From assembly GCF_000271665.2 (NCBI RefSeq), contig NZ_CP010978.1, positions 1,396,501 to 1,460,500 of the forward strand: DNA of 64,000 nucleotides, written 5' to 3'. The translations under genes and the position numbers were made by a program. The DNA comes from Pelosinus fermentans JBW45. GTDB taxonomy: Bacteria; Bacillota; Negativicutes; DSM-13327. Position 1 is the stretch's first letter. Each line of letters begins with the position of its first letter. This document shows positions 53,128-61,416 of this stretch, piece after piece. The notes beneath the pieces are model-generated. The model ran no database searches. It was not told the origin of the DNA and saw nothing but the letters and a program-made list of their open reading frames with translations.

Positions 53128-54530
53128 GGGGAAGTAGACTAAAACAAATTCTGGCGAACATGAGCCCAGATCAATATGCCTTGACCGTTGGCACAGCAGC
53201 CGAAGAGTCGCTGGTAGAAGCCTTTGTAAAACGCCGAGTTGTTCATGCCGGCGTCCGAGGCAAACCGATCATGCCGGGGGAATGGCAGGCGACATGGCAG
53301 TCTTTACTGGGACAAAATCAAAAACCTGAACAACGTGTAGCGTATATTCATATTCCCTTTTGCCGGCATCGTTGTTTATACTGCGGTTTTTTTCAAAATT
53401 ATTCAGCGGAAGAGTTGGAAGCCGTTTATATTGATCATTTAATTAAAGAACTGCAGATGAGCCGGGATAGCGCTTATCTAGCCAGTGGACCGGTTAATGC
53501 CGTATTTATCGGGGGTGGGACTCCCAGTACTCTGGCACCTCAGCAGGTTGCCAGGCTGCTGGACGCTATTCGTGACTGTTTGCCCCTAGCCAATGATTAT
53601 GAATTGACACTGGAAGGGAGGGTTAATGACTTAGTTCCAGCTAAGATGGAAGCTTGGCTGGATCATGGGGTAAACCGTGTATCCATCGGTGTTCAGTCCT
53701 TCAACCCAGAAGTACGGCGAGGGGTTGGCCGGCTGGATGATACGCAGACAATTCTTAAGAGGCTGGAATTGTTGACAAGTTATAATCAGGCTGCCGTTAT
53801 TATTGATTTGATTTATGGTCTGCCGAACCAGACTAACCAGGTTTGGGCTGATGATGTTAATCTATTGAAAACGGCAGCCATTGATGGAATGGATTTATAT
53901 CAGTTAAACATTTATGAAGACAGTGCCTTGCAGCAGGCCATCAATGCCGGGAAGCTGCCGCCGGCAGCTACAACGGCCCAGCAAGCTCAAATGTTTGCTG
54001 CGGCCGAAGCGGAACTGTCAGCCCATGTATTTTCCCGGCTCAGTATTTGCCACTGGAGGAAGACCCATCGTGAGCGAAGCATATACAATACCCTTACAAA
54101 GGCAGGTCACAGTGTGATTCCCTTTGGTGCGGGTGCCGGCGGTAATATTGGCGGTGTGGCTATGTTTTTAAATCGGGATGTCGGTAACTATATTAAAAGT
54201 ATTGAGCAAGGTCATAAGCCAGTTGCTGGCATGCTGCTGCAGCCAGTCGACAGTGGTTTGCACAATATGGTTATTGGACAACTCGAGCGGGGTTATTTAC
54301 AACTTAGTGCCTTAGCAGCCTGCTATGGACCTGCTGTTTTGGAATTAGAATCATTACTGGAGATTTGGCAAGGGCGTGGGCTTCTTGAATTTGGTCCGGC
54401 AGTAGCTCGCCTGACCGTAGCTGGTCAGTTTTGGTATATGAACATCGCCCAGTCAGTATTAGAATGCTTGCATGCTCTGCTAGATGGTGAACATTCGGTG
54501 GAAGTGCAGCCTATAGCGGCCCAAGGCTAA
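53124..54530 (+). CDS. hutW: HutW/ChuW/HmuW-type radical SAM heme-utilisation enzyme
   Basis: 468 aa. Radical SAM cluster motif HIPFCRHRCLYCGFF (CxxxCxxC), HemN-like core (FIGGGTPSTL, VNRVSIGVQSFNPEVRRGVGR, IDLIYGLPNQT) and the HutW-specific ERSIYNTLTKAG...IPFGAGAGGNIG block. Relatives open the heme ring without oxygen, releasing iron and a linear tetrapyrrole. The TTG start at 53124 overlaps the flavodoxin stop; ATG 53160 is a weaker alternative. Terminator-like attenuator copy 3 begins 17 bases after the stop. Confidence 0.92.
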   Translation: MRGSRLKQILANMSPDQYALTVGTAAEESLVEAFVKRRVVHAGVRGKPIMPGEWQATWQSLLGQNQKPEQRVAYIHIPFCRHRCLYCGFFQNYSAEELEAVYIDHLIKELQMSRDSAYLASGPVNAVFIGGGTPSTLAPQQVARLLDAIRDCLPLANDYELTLEGRVNDLVPAKMEAWLDHGVNRVSIGVQSFNPEVRRGVGRLDDTQTILKRLELLTSYNQAAVIIDLIYGLPNQTNQVWADDVNLLKTAAIDGMDLYQLNIYEDSALQQAINAGKLPPAATTAQQAQMFAAAEAELSAHVFSRLSICHWRKTHRERSIYNTLTKAGHSVIPFGAGAGGNIGGVAMFLNRDVGNYIKSIEQGHKPVAGMLLQPVDSGLHNMVIGQLERGYLQLSALAACYGPAVLELESLLEIWQGRGLLEFGPAVARLTVAGQFWYMNIAQSVLECLHALLDGEHSVEVQPIAAQG

Positions 54531-54546
54531 TTGCCGGGTCATTTTT

Positions 54547-54600
54547 AGAGAGCCTGTGAGCTCCATGACGGTCTTATTACCGCATGGAGCTTTGCTATTT
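54547..54600 (+). promoter_or_regulatory. Leader attenuator, copy 3 (between hutW and the receptor gene)
   Basis: AGAGAGCC (54547-54554), four bases, AGCTCCATG (54559-54567), inner stem CGGT/ACCG, CATGGAGCT (54583-54591), then TTTGCTATTTT. The two base changes G-to-A and C-to-T in the outer stem compensate each other relative to copy 2. No promoter lies between hutW and this element, so it may act as a conditional terminator inside the operon. Confidence 0.8.
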
Positions 54601-54706
54601 TCTATTACCAATAACTTAAGTTAATGAAAGGAGTCGATTATGAATTCAAGTTAACTCATAGATAAAGTTGTCGACTTTACTACAATATAAGAAAGGAAGA
54701 TAGTAT

Positions 54707-56650
54707 ATGAAAATGGGACAAACTCAGAAGAAAAGCAAAGTGGCGTTATTAAGTTTCGGTATTATGGCGGCATTGAGTTTGCCGGCTTACGCCGAGGAGG
54801 AACCTTACCAGTTTAGTGAGGTGGTGGTTACTGCCACTCGGACCAAGCAGAATGTGAAGGATATACCGGCCAGTGTTGAGGTCATCACCCGGCAAGATAT
54901 CGAAACCATGGGGGCTGACAGCGTAGTAGCGGCATTGAAGCTGGCGATGAATTTAAATCTTTCTGAAGCGGGAATGACAGGTAATCAGGTTAGTTTGCGT
55001 GGTATGAATACGAACCAGTCCCTAATTTTGATTGATGGTCGACGTATGGCAGGGGAAGATACGGGATCAACCATGAATTATTACGAATTAAACCGGATTA
55101 ATATTAATAATGTGGAACGGATCGAAATCGTACGGGGACCGGTTAGTTCTCTTTATGGATCAGATGCTTTGGGCGGCGTCATCAATATTATTATGCGTAA
55201 ATCGGAAAAGCCACAGACTACCGTGGGTTTGTCGAACAGCAGCAAGCAACAGAACGCTTCCTTCCGTTTTGACTTAGGTAAAGAAGGGAAATGGTCATGG
55301 GTAGTTGATACACTTTTTACCGATATTAAAGAGAGGGCACGAACAGATAGTACGAATATGTATGGACCACGCCAGTTCTATAATATCAGTGGAACATACG
55401 ATATGTCGGCAGGTAAGAACCTCGATGTCTTTTATGAAAGAATGAGTGAACATTTGAAATCGGGATTCACTGATGGCAGCAGAGATTATTATACCAATAC
55501 GAGAAATTCCTACGGTATCAATTATCGTGGTATCAATTCACGAGGTAATTATGAATTGCGGGCTTATTTTAATCAGCTGGAAAAAAATAATGATACATTG
55601 CTTGAAAGTGGAACATATAGTGACTTTGACAGAGCAAAGTATAAAACCTGGGTAGTTGATGGGAAAAATACGGTGAAATTGGATGATGAACATGTACTGA
55701 CATTTGGTGGTGAATACCGGTCGTCTGAATATCGTGGGACCAGGCTGGAAGACAATGGTGATCATGCTTCTACGATCATTGAGCATGGAATAAGCAAGTC
55801 CATATCAGAAAAAGAAATAAAATATCAGGCCGCCTACGTACAAGATGAATGGGCTGTTAATAGCAAACTTTTAATTATTCCATCCCTGCGATATGATAAC
55901 AGTAATAAATTTGGCGATGATTTTAGTCCTAAAATTGGTATGACTTACAAAATGGATAATAATTATCGCTTTAAGGCAAATTTGGGGAAAGGGTTTAAAG
56001 CACCCAGTGTCAGTGAGTTATATATGAAAATGACTCATCGCCCTATACCCAACATGACTGTTATTGTTGCTGGTAATCCAGATTTAAAACCGGAGAAATC
56101 GACTAATTATGATATAAGCTTCGAAGGAGAAAGAGGAAATGATTTTGGAAAATTAACTTACTTTTATAACGATGTTACCGATCTGATTGGAACAAACGAC
56201 ACAATGAGTTACATTCCTGGGACTGGTGTGGTTTATAATTCAAAATACATCAATATTGATAAAGCTAAGATAAGAGGCATTGAACTTGAAGCTGGAAGGC
56301 ATCTGAACGATAAATTTACGCTAAAATCTGCTTATAATTATTTGGACGCTGAAGATTCCAAAACCCATGAACGCCTGAGCAGCAGGGCAAAAAACAGGTA
56401 TTCGCTGCAGCTGCATTATGATGATATTCAAAATACGGGAATTAGTGGTATTCTATGGCATGAATGGGTGCGTGATTACCGCTATGTTGAGACTGATTAC
56501 AACTATAATACCTTAAACTTTGTGATCAACAAAAAATGGAATGATAAATATGACTCCTATTTTGGCATTGATAATATTCTCGATAAAAAAATCGATGCCC
56601 TGATCCTCGAAGGCCGTTTGTGGAGATTTGGCATGAGTATCACAATATGA
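54707..56650 (+). CDS. TonB-dependent receptor, probable heme receptor
   Basis: 647 aa. Signal peptide (IMAALSLPAYA), TonB-box-like EVVVTATR, plug domain (LILIDGRRMAGED, ERIEIVRGPVSSLYGSDALGGVINII) and a 22-strand barrel, with NPDLKPEKSTNYDI near the end as in HmuR/ColI-type receptors. The last residue is Ile rather than Phe. Starts 116 bases after attenuator copy 3 and overlaps chaN by four bases. Heme is inferred from the operon. Confidence 0.93.
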   Translation: MKMGQTQKKSKVALLSFGIMAALSLPAYAEEEPYQFSEVVVTATRTKQNVKDIPASVEVITRQDIETMGADSVVAALKLAMNLNLSEAGMTGNQVSLRGMNTNQSLILIDGRRMAGEDTGSTMNYYELNRININNVERIEIVRGPVSSLYGSDALGGVINIIMRKSEKPQTTVGLSNSSKQQNASFRFDLGKEGKWSWVVDTLFTDIKERARTDSTNMYGPRQFYNISGTYDMSAGKNLDVFYERMSEHLKSGFTDGSRDYYTNTRNSYGINYRGINSRGNYELRAYFNQLEKNNDTLLESGTYSDFDRAKYKTWVVDGKNTVKLDDEHVLTFGGEYRSSEYRGTRLEDNGDHASTIIEHGISKSISEKEIKYQAAYVQDEWAVNSKLLIIPSLRYDNSNKFGDDFSPKIGMTYKMDNNYRFKANLGKGFKAPSVSELYMKMTHRPIPNMTVIVAGNPDLKPEKSTNYDISFEGERGNDFGKLTYFYNDVTDLIGTNDTMSYIPGTGVVYNSKYINIDKAKIRGIELEAGRHLNDKFTLKSAYNYLDAEDSKTHERLSSRAKNRYSLQLHYDDIQNTGISGILWHEWVRDYRYVETDYNYNTLNFVINKKWNDKYDSYFGIDNILDKKIDALILEGRLWRFGMSITI

Positions 56651-57534
56651 AGCTAATGATGAGATCAATTACACTGCTTATTGCCATATGGATGACGTTT
56701 TTTTCTGTTCTGGTAGAAGCGAATTCAGCTGATTACCAGTGCTATGAGACTGTTTCCGGGAAAGCTGTGTCAGTGGATGATGTCAGTCAGCTATTCCGGG
56801 ATTACAATGTCATGATATTCGGCGAATACCACGATAATCAAGCCCTTCATCGTCTGGAAGAGGAGTTGTTGCGAACTGTTTATGCCCAACACTCCGCACT
56901 GACCATCTCCCTGGAAATGTTTGAACGCGATGTGCAGCAACCGCTGAATGACTATCTGGCCAGTGACATAACCGAAACTGCTTTCTTAGCCCAGTCCCGT
57001 CCCTGGCCAAACTACCAGAGTGATTACCGGCCCTTAGTCGAGTTTGCTAAAAAGGAAGGACTGCAAGTGCTTGCGGCCAACATTCCCCGACCGATGGCCT
57101 CGCACTATGCGAGGCAGAGTTCGCTGGAAGGGATTGATGAAACGATGCGGCAGTACCTGCCTGCGGTTCACCGCACTCCTGACGGTGAATACAAGCGGCG
57201 TTTCTTTACCCAGATGCAGTCCGTAAAGGCTATGCCCAAAGAGCAAATGGAGGCTTTTTATCGCGCCCAGTGCCTGAAGGATAACACTATGGCTGAAAGC
57301 ATTGTGGAGCATTACCGCCACTACCCTGATAGGAAAATCATCCATTACCAGGGGGATTTCCATGGTCGCTATCGGCTGGGCGTCGTCGAGAAACTGCAGG
57401 CGCTTGAACCGAGTTTGAGAATTCTGGTTATCACACCTGTCCTTGTGGATGACTTTGGGGACGGGGCAGTCAAGGCAAGGAATCTGCAAGCAGACGGCGA
57501 TATCGTGGTATTTGTTAAACGGACGACACTTTAA
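56647..57534 (+). CDS. chaN: ChaN-family heme-associated (DUF399) protein
   Basis: 295 aa from ATG 56647, which overlaps the receptor stop (ATGA). N-terminal signal (MRSITLLIAIWMTFFSVLVEA) without a clear lipobox. DUF399 motifs: VMIFGEYHDNQALHRLE, SLEMFERDVQQPL, VLAANIPRPMASHYAR and IHYQGDFHGRYRLG. C. jejuni ChaN binds heme and is encoded with the receptor ChaR. Here it closes the transporter-flavodoxin-hutW-receptor run, supporting heme as substrate. Confidence 0.93.
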   Translation: MKLMMRSITLLIAIWMTFFSVLVEANSADYQCYETVSGKAVSVDDVSQLFRDYNVMIFGEYHDNQALHRLEEELLRTVYAQHSALTISLEMFERDVQQPLNDYLASDITETAFLAQSRPWPNYQSDYRPLVEFAKKEGLQVLAANIPRPMASHYARQSSLEGIDETMRQYLPAVHRTPDGEYKRRFFTQMQSVKAMPKEQMEAFYRAQCLKDNTMAESIVEHYRHYPDRKIIHYQGDFHGRYRLGVVEKLQALEPSLRILVITPVLVDDFGDGAVKARNLQADGDIVVFVKRTTL

Positions 57535-57568
57535 TCTGAGAATTTGAAGCGTATGGCAGATATGAAAA

Positions 57569-57614
57569 GTAAAACGCCAGGGATACCGTAAACGGTAGTC
57601 CCTGGCGTTTTACT
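57569..57614. terminator. Bidirectional terminator, chaN / receptor
   Basis: AGTAAAACGCCAGGGATACC pairs with GGTAGTCCCTGGCGTTTTAC apart from one or two mismatches; both convergent genes are served. Confidence 0.88.
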
Positions 57615-57635
57615 ACTATTGTCTAATCCTTTTTT

Positions 57636-59816
57636 CTACCAATGATAAGTGGCAGTCAGTACTACCTTACGCCCGTTGTCGACGGAGTCATAATAAGCCC
57701 AGTAGTCGGTAGATGTAACGACATAGTGTTTGTCGAAAACATTAGTGACATTGAGAGCATAGCGCCAGCTATTGGTATCATAGCGAACCATGGCGTCAGT
57801 TAAGACGGAACCGCCGAATTTTCGGGTGTTATAGTAGTTGTAGCGGGAACCGATATAACGCAGGCCGCCGCCGAAGCTCCAGCCTTCTGCTGTATCACCG
57901 GATTTGACAGTATCCAGCCATAGAGAAGCGCTGTGCCGGGGAACGCCTTCGGTGCGGCGCCCTACTTTGGCGGAATCGCTGTCTTTGGTGGTCTTATTGT
58001 TCAGCAAGGTATAGGCCAGAGTCAGGTTGACTCCTTTGAAAGCCTGCATGTTGGCTTCCAGTTCCAGACCTTTAGAAGCTATTTCGCCGGTTTGAATTTG
58101 AAAAAGGGTATCTACTGGGTCGGTGGTCAGGACATTTTGCTTGCGCAGGTCAAAGATCGCTGCCGTAAAACGGGCATTCATCTTCTTCGGCTCATACTGC
58201 ACGCCAAGTTCATACTGTTGACCAGTAGTTGGTTTGAAAGCCTTGCCATGACGGTCGCTGCCGCCCTGGCCTTCAAAGGATTCGTTATAGCTGATATATG
58301 GCATTACGCCATTACCAGCATCATAGACAATACCGGCGCGTCCGGTAAAAGCGTTCTGATCGGTAATGGTAGTGGTGCCGTTGGAGACGTTTCTAAAAAT
58401 ATTATCATAGCGGTCATAGCGTCCGCCCAGCACAGCGGTCCATTTTCCGCCGAATTTAAGCTGGTCCTGAAGGTAATAACCATTTTGTTTGGTTTTACCT
58501 GCGGTAATATAGGAATAAGCAGGCATGGTGATGGTTTGTCCGTAATTCATAGTAGATAAATCCAGGTCTGGAGCTGATCCGCCGCCCCAACGCCAGTTGT
58601 ATTCGCCTTCCTGATAATCAAATCCCAGCAGGGTGGTATGGGTGACTGCGCCGCTGGACCATTTGGCCTGAAAGTTAGTGTCGATGGAATCGGAATTGCC
58701 ATATCTGCCGGTTACCTTGGTGGAACGGCTGACAGTTTGGTTAGCGGAATCCAGGGAATCTGCCGTTACTCCCCGCTGGGTCATTGAGGTATGAAAATGA
58801 CTGGCAGTTTGGGTCATAGACCAGATATCGTTGATTTTATGTTCTAAGATATAGCCGATTTGGCTTTGGTTTCGAATGGCGCGGTCAAAATCCCGCTCAC
58901 CAAAATAAGTCTTGCTGGAAATACCGGAGCCGTAAAAAGAATTGCCGGGCAAATAGACTTTTTGGTAAGATTCTTCGGTGGTTCCTTTTAGATCATCTTT
59001 GTGAAAATAGGTCAAAAAAGTCAGGCTGGTGTTTTCGGTAGGTTTCCAGGTCAGGGCTGGGGCGATAAAGGAATGTTCCATGGTGCTGGAATCGGTGTAT
59101 AAGTCTTCTTTGGATTTCAGTGCCGTCAGACGAAACAGAAGTTTACCATCCTCGGTGACCGGACCGCCAAGATCCAAAGCACCGCTAAACTTGTCACTGC
59201 TGCCGGTCTGCAGTTGAATCTCTCGCAGCGGTTCGGTTGTCGGTCGCTTGGAAACATTGTTGATGATGCCCCCAGGGCTGCCTGCGCCATAGAGGATTGA
59301 GGCCGGACCGCGCAGCACTTCGACCCGCTCCAGGCTGTACATGTCAAAATTACTGCCGTAGTAGCTTCCTAGGCGGCTGGAGCCATTGTTATAAGCACCG
59401 TCATAAGTAAAACCGCGGATGTTTAATCCATAGGTTTGTCCCTCACCGGAATAAACTAAAGACGTCACTCCCGGGGTATACCCCAGGGCTTCGGCAAAGT
59501 TGGTAACAACGCGGTTGTTCATTTGTTCCCGGGTGATTATGCTGATGGATTGGGCCGTTTCGCTTAAAGGGGTGTCGGTTTTAGTACCAATTGTGCTGTG
59601 TTTGGCGATATAGCTTTCTTTCTTTAGCCGTTCATCAGTCACTTCGACGCCTTCCAGGATAAATTCAGGTTGACTGCTGTCGGCCTCTGCAGCGGTTTGT
59701 TCTGGAGTTGAGGCCACTTCATCTGCTGCGTTAGCGGTCATAGGCAAGTGCCAGAGCAGGCTGCTGCTCAGTAAGGCATAGAGCAGGCTTTTTCGGGTAC
59801 GGGAGGTTTTTTTCAT
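57636..59816 (-). CDS. TonB-dependent siderophore receptor (paralog 1)
   Basis: 726 aa, siderophore receptor type. Signal peptide ([16 protein letters not shown]), TonB-box region [13 protein letters not shown], plug with [27 protein letters not shown] and [27 protein letters not shown], then a barrel ending NVFDKHYV...TATYHW with the terminal aromatic. Highly similar to the receptor at 61417. Ligand likely a hydroxamate-type ferric siderophore (family-based inference). An AraC regulator is divergent upstream. Confidence 0.95.
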   Translation of the reverse strand: MKKTSRTRKSLLYALLSSSLLWHLPMTANAADEVASTPEQTAAEADSSQPEFILEGVEVTDERLKKESYIAKHSTIGTKTDTPLSETAQSISIITREQMNNRVVTNFAEALGYTPGVTSLVYSGEGQTYGLNIRGFTYDGAYNNGSSRLGSYYGSNFDMYSLERVEVLRGPASILYGAGSPGGIINNVSKRPTTEPLREIQLQTGSSDKFSGALDLGGPVTEDGKLLFRLTALKSKEDLYTDSSTMEHSFIAPALTWKPTENTSLTFLTYFHKDDLKGTTEESYQKVYLPGNSFYGSGISSKTYFGERDFDRAIRNQSQIGYILEHKINDIWSMTQTASHFHTSMTQRGVTADSLDSANQTVSRSTKVTGRYGNSDSIDTNFQAKWSSGAVTHTTLLGFDYQEGEYNWRWGGGSAPDLDLSTMNYGQTITMPAYSYITAGKTKQNGYYLQDQLKFGGKWTAVLGGRYDRYDNIFRNVSNGTTTITDQNAFTGRAGIVYDAGNGVMPYISYNESFEGQGGSDRHGKAFKPTTGQQYELGVQYEPKKMNARFTAAIFDLRKQNVLTTDPVDTLFQIQTGEIASKGLELEANMQAFKGVNLTLAYTLLNNKTTKDSDSAKVGRRTEGVPRHSASLWLDTVKSGDTAEGWSFGGGLRYIGSRYNYYNTRKFGGSVLTDAMVRYDTNSWRYALNVTNVFDKHYVVTSTDYWAYYDSVDNGRKVVLTATYHW

Positions 59817-59838
59817 ACCATCAATCCTTTGCTATTGT

Positions 59839-59893
59839 ATTATATAGTGAATAATGCCGAAAGTGATATCGATAAGAATAATCAATATCACTT
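59839..59893 (-). promoter_or_regulatory. Fur-like operator and possible proximal promoter of receptor 1
   Basis: AAGTGATAT...ATATCACTT inverted repeat (59861-59893) containing GATAAGAATAATCAATATC, 16 of 19 to the Fur consensus. A minus-strand TATAAT (59844-59839) lies 17-18 bases downstream of it. Confidence 0.65.
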
Positions 59894-59945
59894 ATAAATA
59901 ATAAGTTAGCCACCCTAACGAATTCTTGATGACTAGCCTGGGCAC

Positions 59946-59975
59946 ATTATAGCAAGGTAGTTCCAGTGGCGTCAA
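59946..59975 (-). promoter_or_regulatory. Distal promoter of receptor 1
   Basis: Minus strand TTGACG (59975-59970), 18 bases ending ACCTTGC, TATAAT (59951-59946). Just downstream is GTTAG-GGTGG-CTAAC, then TTATTATTT. Confidence 0.7.
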
Positions 59976-60072
59976 CGCCTGATAATGACGGGTTACAGAG
60001 GTTTAAGAAGTGGGTTGTCATGAGACAAATAGAGAACTGTTATCAACCGGCCGAGGGTAAAAGGAGGAATTT

Positions 60073-60132
60073 TTGCGAATGGAATGTGCAGCCTTATGTC
60101 AATTTAGGACAGGGATATGGAGCTTGGACTAG
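60073..60132 (+). CDS. Possible 19-residue leader peptide upstream of the AraC gene
   Basis: TTG 60073 lies seven bases after AAGGAGG and encodes MRMECAALCQFRTGIWSLD. It is divergent from receptor 1 and ends 92 bases before the regulator start. The strong RBS is the only support. Confidence 0.3.
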   Translation: MRMECAALCQFRTGIWSLD

Positions 60133-60224
60133 TTCTGTTTAGACAAAATTCATGCTATCATAAGTAATAACAGTAAGATACTGTGAGCGATAATAGCAGA
60201 AGACTGAAAGAAGGGAGGCGGACA

Positions 60225-61217
60225 GTGGATACAAATGAGTATTTGACAGGAAATGCTGGACTGGCCGGGCAGCTGAGCTGCAGCACAAGAGACTTTGGCA
60301 ATGGCGTACTTTATGGGCTGCCGCCGCGAAATGGTAATAGCTGGCTGGTTGATATTCATCCGGCGACAGGGCTGTTTTTTACTGATGTTTACTTTACCCT
60401 GCTGGAGCCGGTGGTTAGGGAATACCAAATGGAGCAGCCGGGTTTATGGTTGTGGTCAGTAGCCCGTGGCGATATTACCATTGTCGAGAATGGTAAAAAA
60501 ACACGCAAACTGGAACCAGGCATTCATGCACTGGTCAATCAGGGAAAGCCGTTCAAGATTATTTATGGAACCGATCAGCCGATGTGGTACACTAGCATGC
60601 TGGTGTTTCGTGACTGTCTTGATCGTTATCTAAAGGCTCACCCGCTGGAGTCACCTTTTTATCTGGCTGAAGCAGCCTGCTGGAAGCCGTTTCAATACAA
60701 TACTCCCGATGTTGTCATGGTGTTTGAGCAGCTGAAATATGCGATCCGCAATGGAGACGCTCCACCGCCGTTTATGTATTATGAAAGTAAGCTGGGGGAA
60801 CTGCTGTCTCTCATTGTGCGTAATATGCAATACCAGGATTTATGGGAAGACTACTTGAAGAAAAACCGCAACCAGAAACATCTGACGTATCAAAACAGAA
60901 AATATATCTGGAAGGTTAAAGAAGAGCTAGATAAGAATATCCTCCAGCCGCCTTCCATGGAGCAGCTTATTGTCCTTGCCGAAATGGGGGCAACCAAACT
61001 GCGACAAAGCTTTAAGCTCTGGTACGGAATCACCATTGCCGAATATATTAGGCAGGAAAAACTAAAGCATGCGCTGCGGCTGCTGTCCGTTGACGATTTG
61101 AGCATCAGTAATATTGCTGCAACCGTTGGCTATGAGAGTGCCAGCAAGTTTGCGCTGGCCTTTAAGAAAGTCTATCATGTTACTCCTAGTGAGGTCAGAA
61201 AATCATTTTTAATTTAG
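60225..61217 (+). CDS. AraC-family regulator, probably siderophore-responsive
   Basis: 330 aa from GTG 60225, with AAGGGAGG seven to eight bases upstream; a GTG at 60183 lacks an RBS. N-terminal ligand domain (about 1-200), C-terminal double HTH (MEQLIVLAEMGATKLRQSFK and LSISNIAATVGYESASKFALAFKKV). It lies between the two siderophore receptor genes and is divergent from the first, the usual place for PchR-like activators that respond to the imported siderophore. Confidence 0.9.
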   Translation: MDTNEYLTGNAGLAGQLSCSTRDFGNGVLYGLPPRNGNSWLVDIHPATGLFFTDVYFTLLEPVVREYQMEQPGLWLWSVARGDITIVENGKKTRKLEPGIHALVNQGKPFKIIYGTDQPMWYTSMLVFRDCLDRYLKAHPLESPFYLAEAACWKPFQYNTPDVVMVFEQLKYAIRNGDAPPPFMYYESKLGELLSLIVRNMQYQDLWEDYLKKNRNQKHLTYQNRKYIWKVKEELDKNILQPPSMEQLIVLAEMGATKLRQSFKLWYGITIAEYIRQEKLKHALRLLSVDDLSISNIAATVGYESASKFALAFKKVYHVTPSEVRKSFLI

Positions 61218-61339
61218 TAGTACTGGTCTCAAATCGATGAAGAACGAAAAACAGGATGAAGTTAAATTTGGCAGTATTAAAGAACTTGCATATATATTGT
61301 TAGTATGCCAGGAGAAATAAATGTAAAAGAGTAAAATGC

Positions 61340-61385
61340 AATAAGCCTATTTGGCTTCCATAGTAGGAAACCAGATAGGCTTATT
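61340..61385. terminator. Bidirectional terminator, AraC gene / receptor 2
   Basis: AATAAGCCTATTTGG...CCAGATAGGCTTATT stem with an inner CTTCC/GGAA pairing, between convergent genes. Confidence 0.8.
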
Positions 61386-61416
61386 AGAAATTATAACGCC
61401 GTTAAGGTAAAAGTGA

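Noticed and set aside
57933-58559. 208-codon plus-strand frame inside receptor 1
   Set aside because: It is antisense to the receptor barrel; the receptor frame is full length with clear domains, so this is a codon-bias shadow. The same holds for 62803-63171 in receptor 2.
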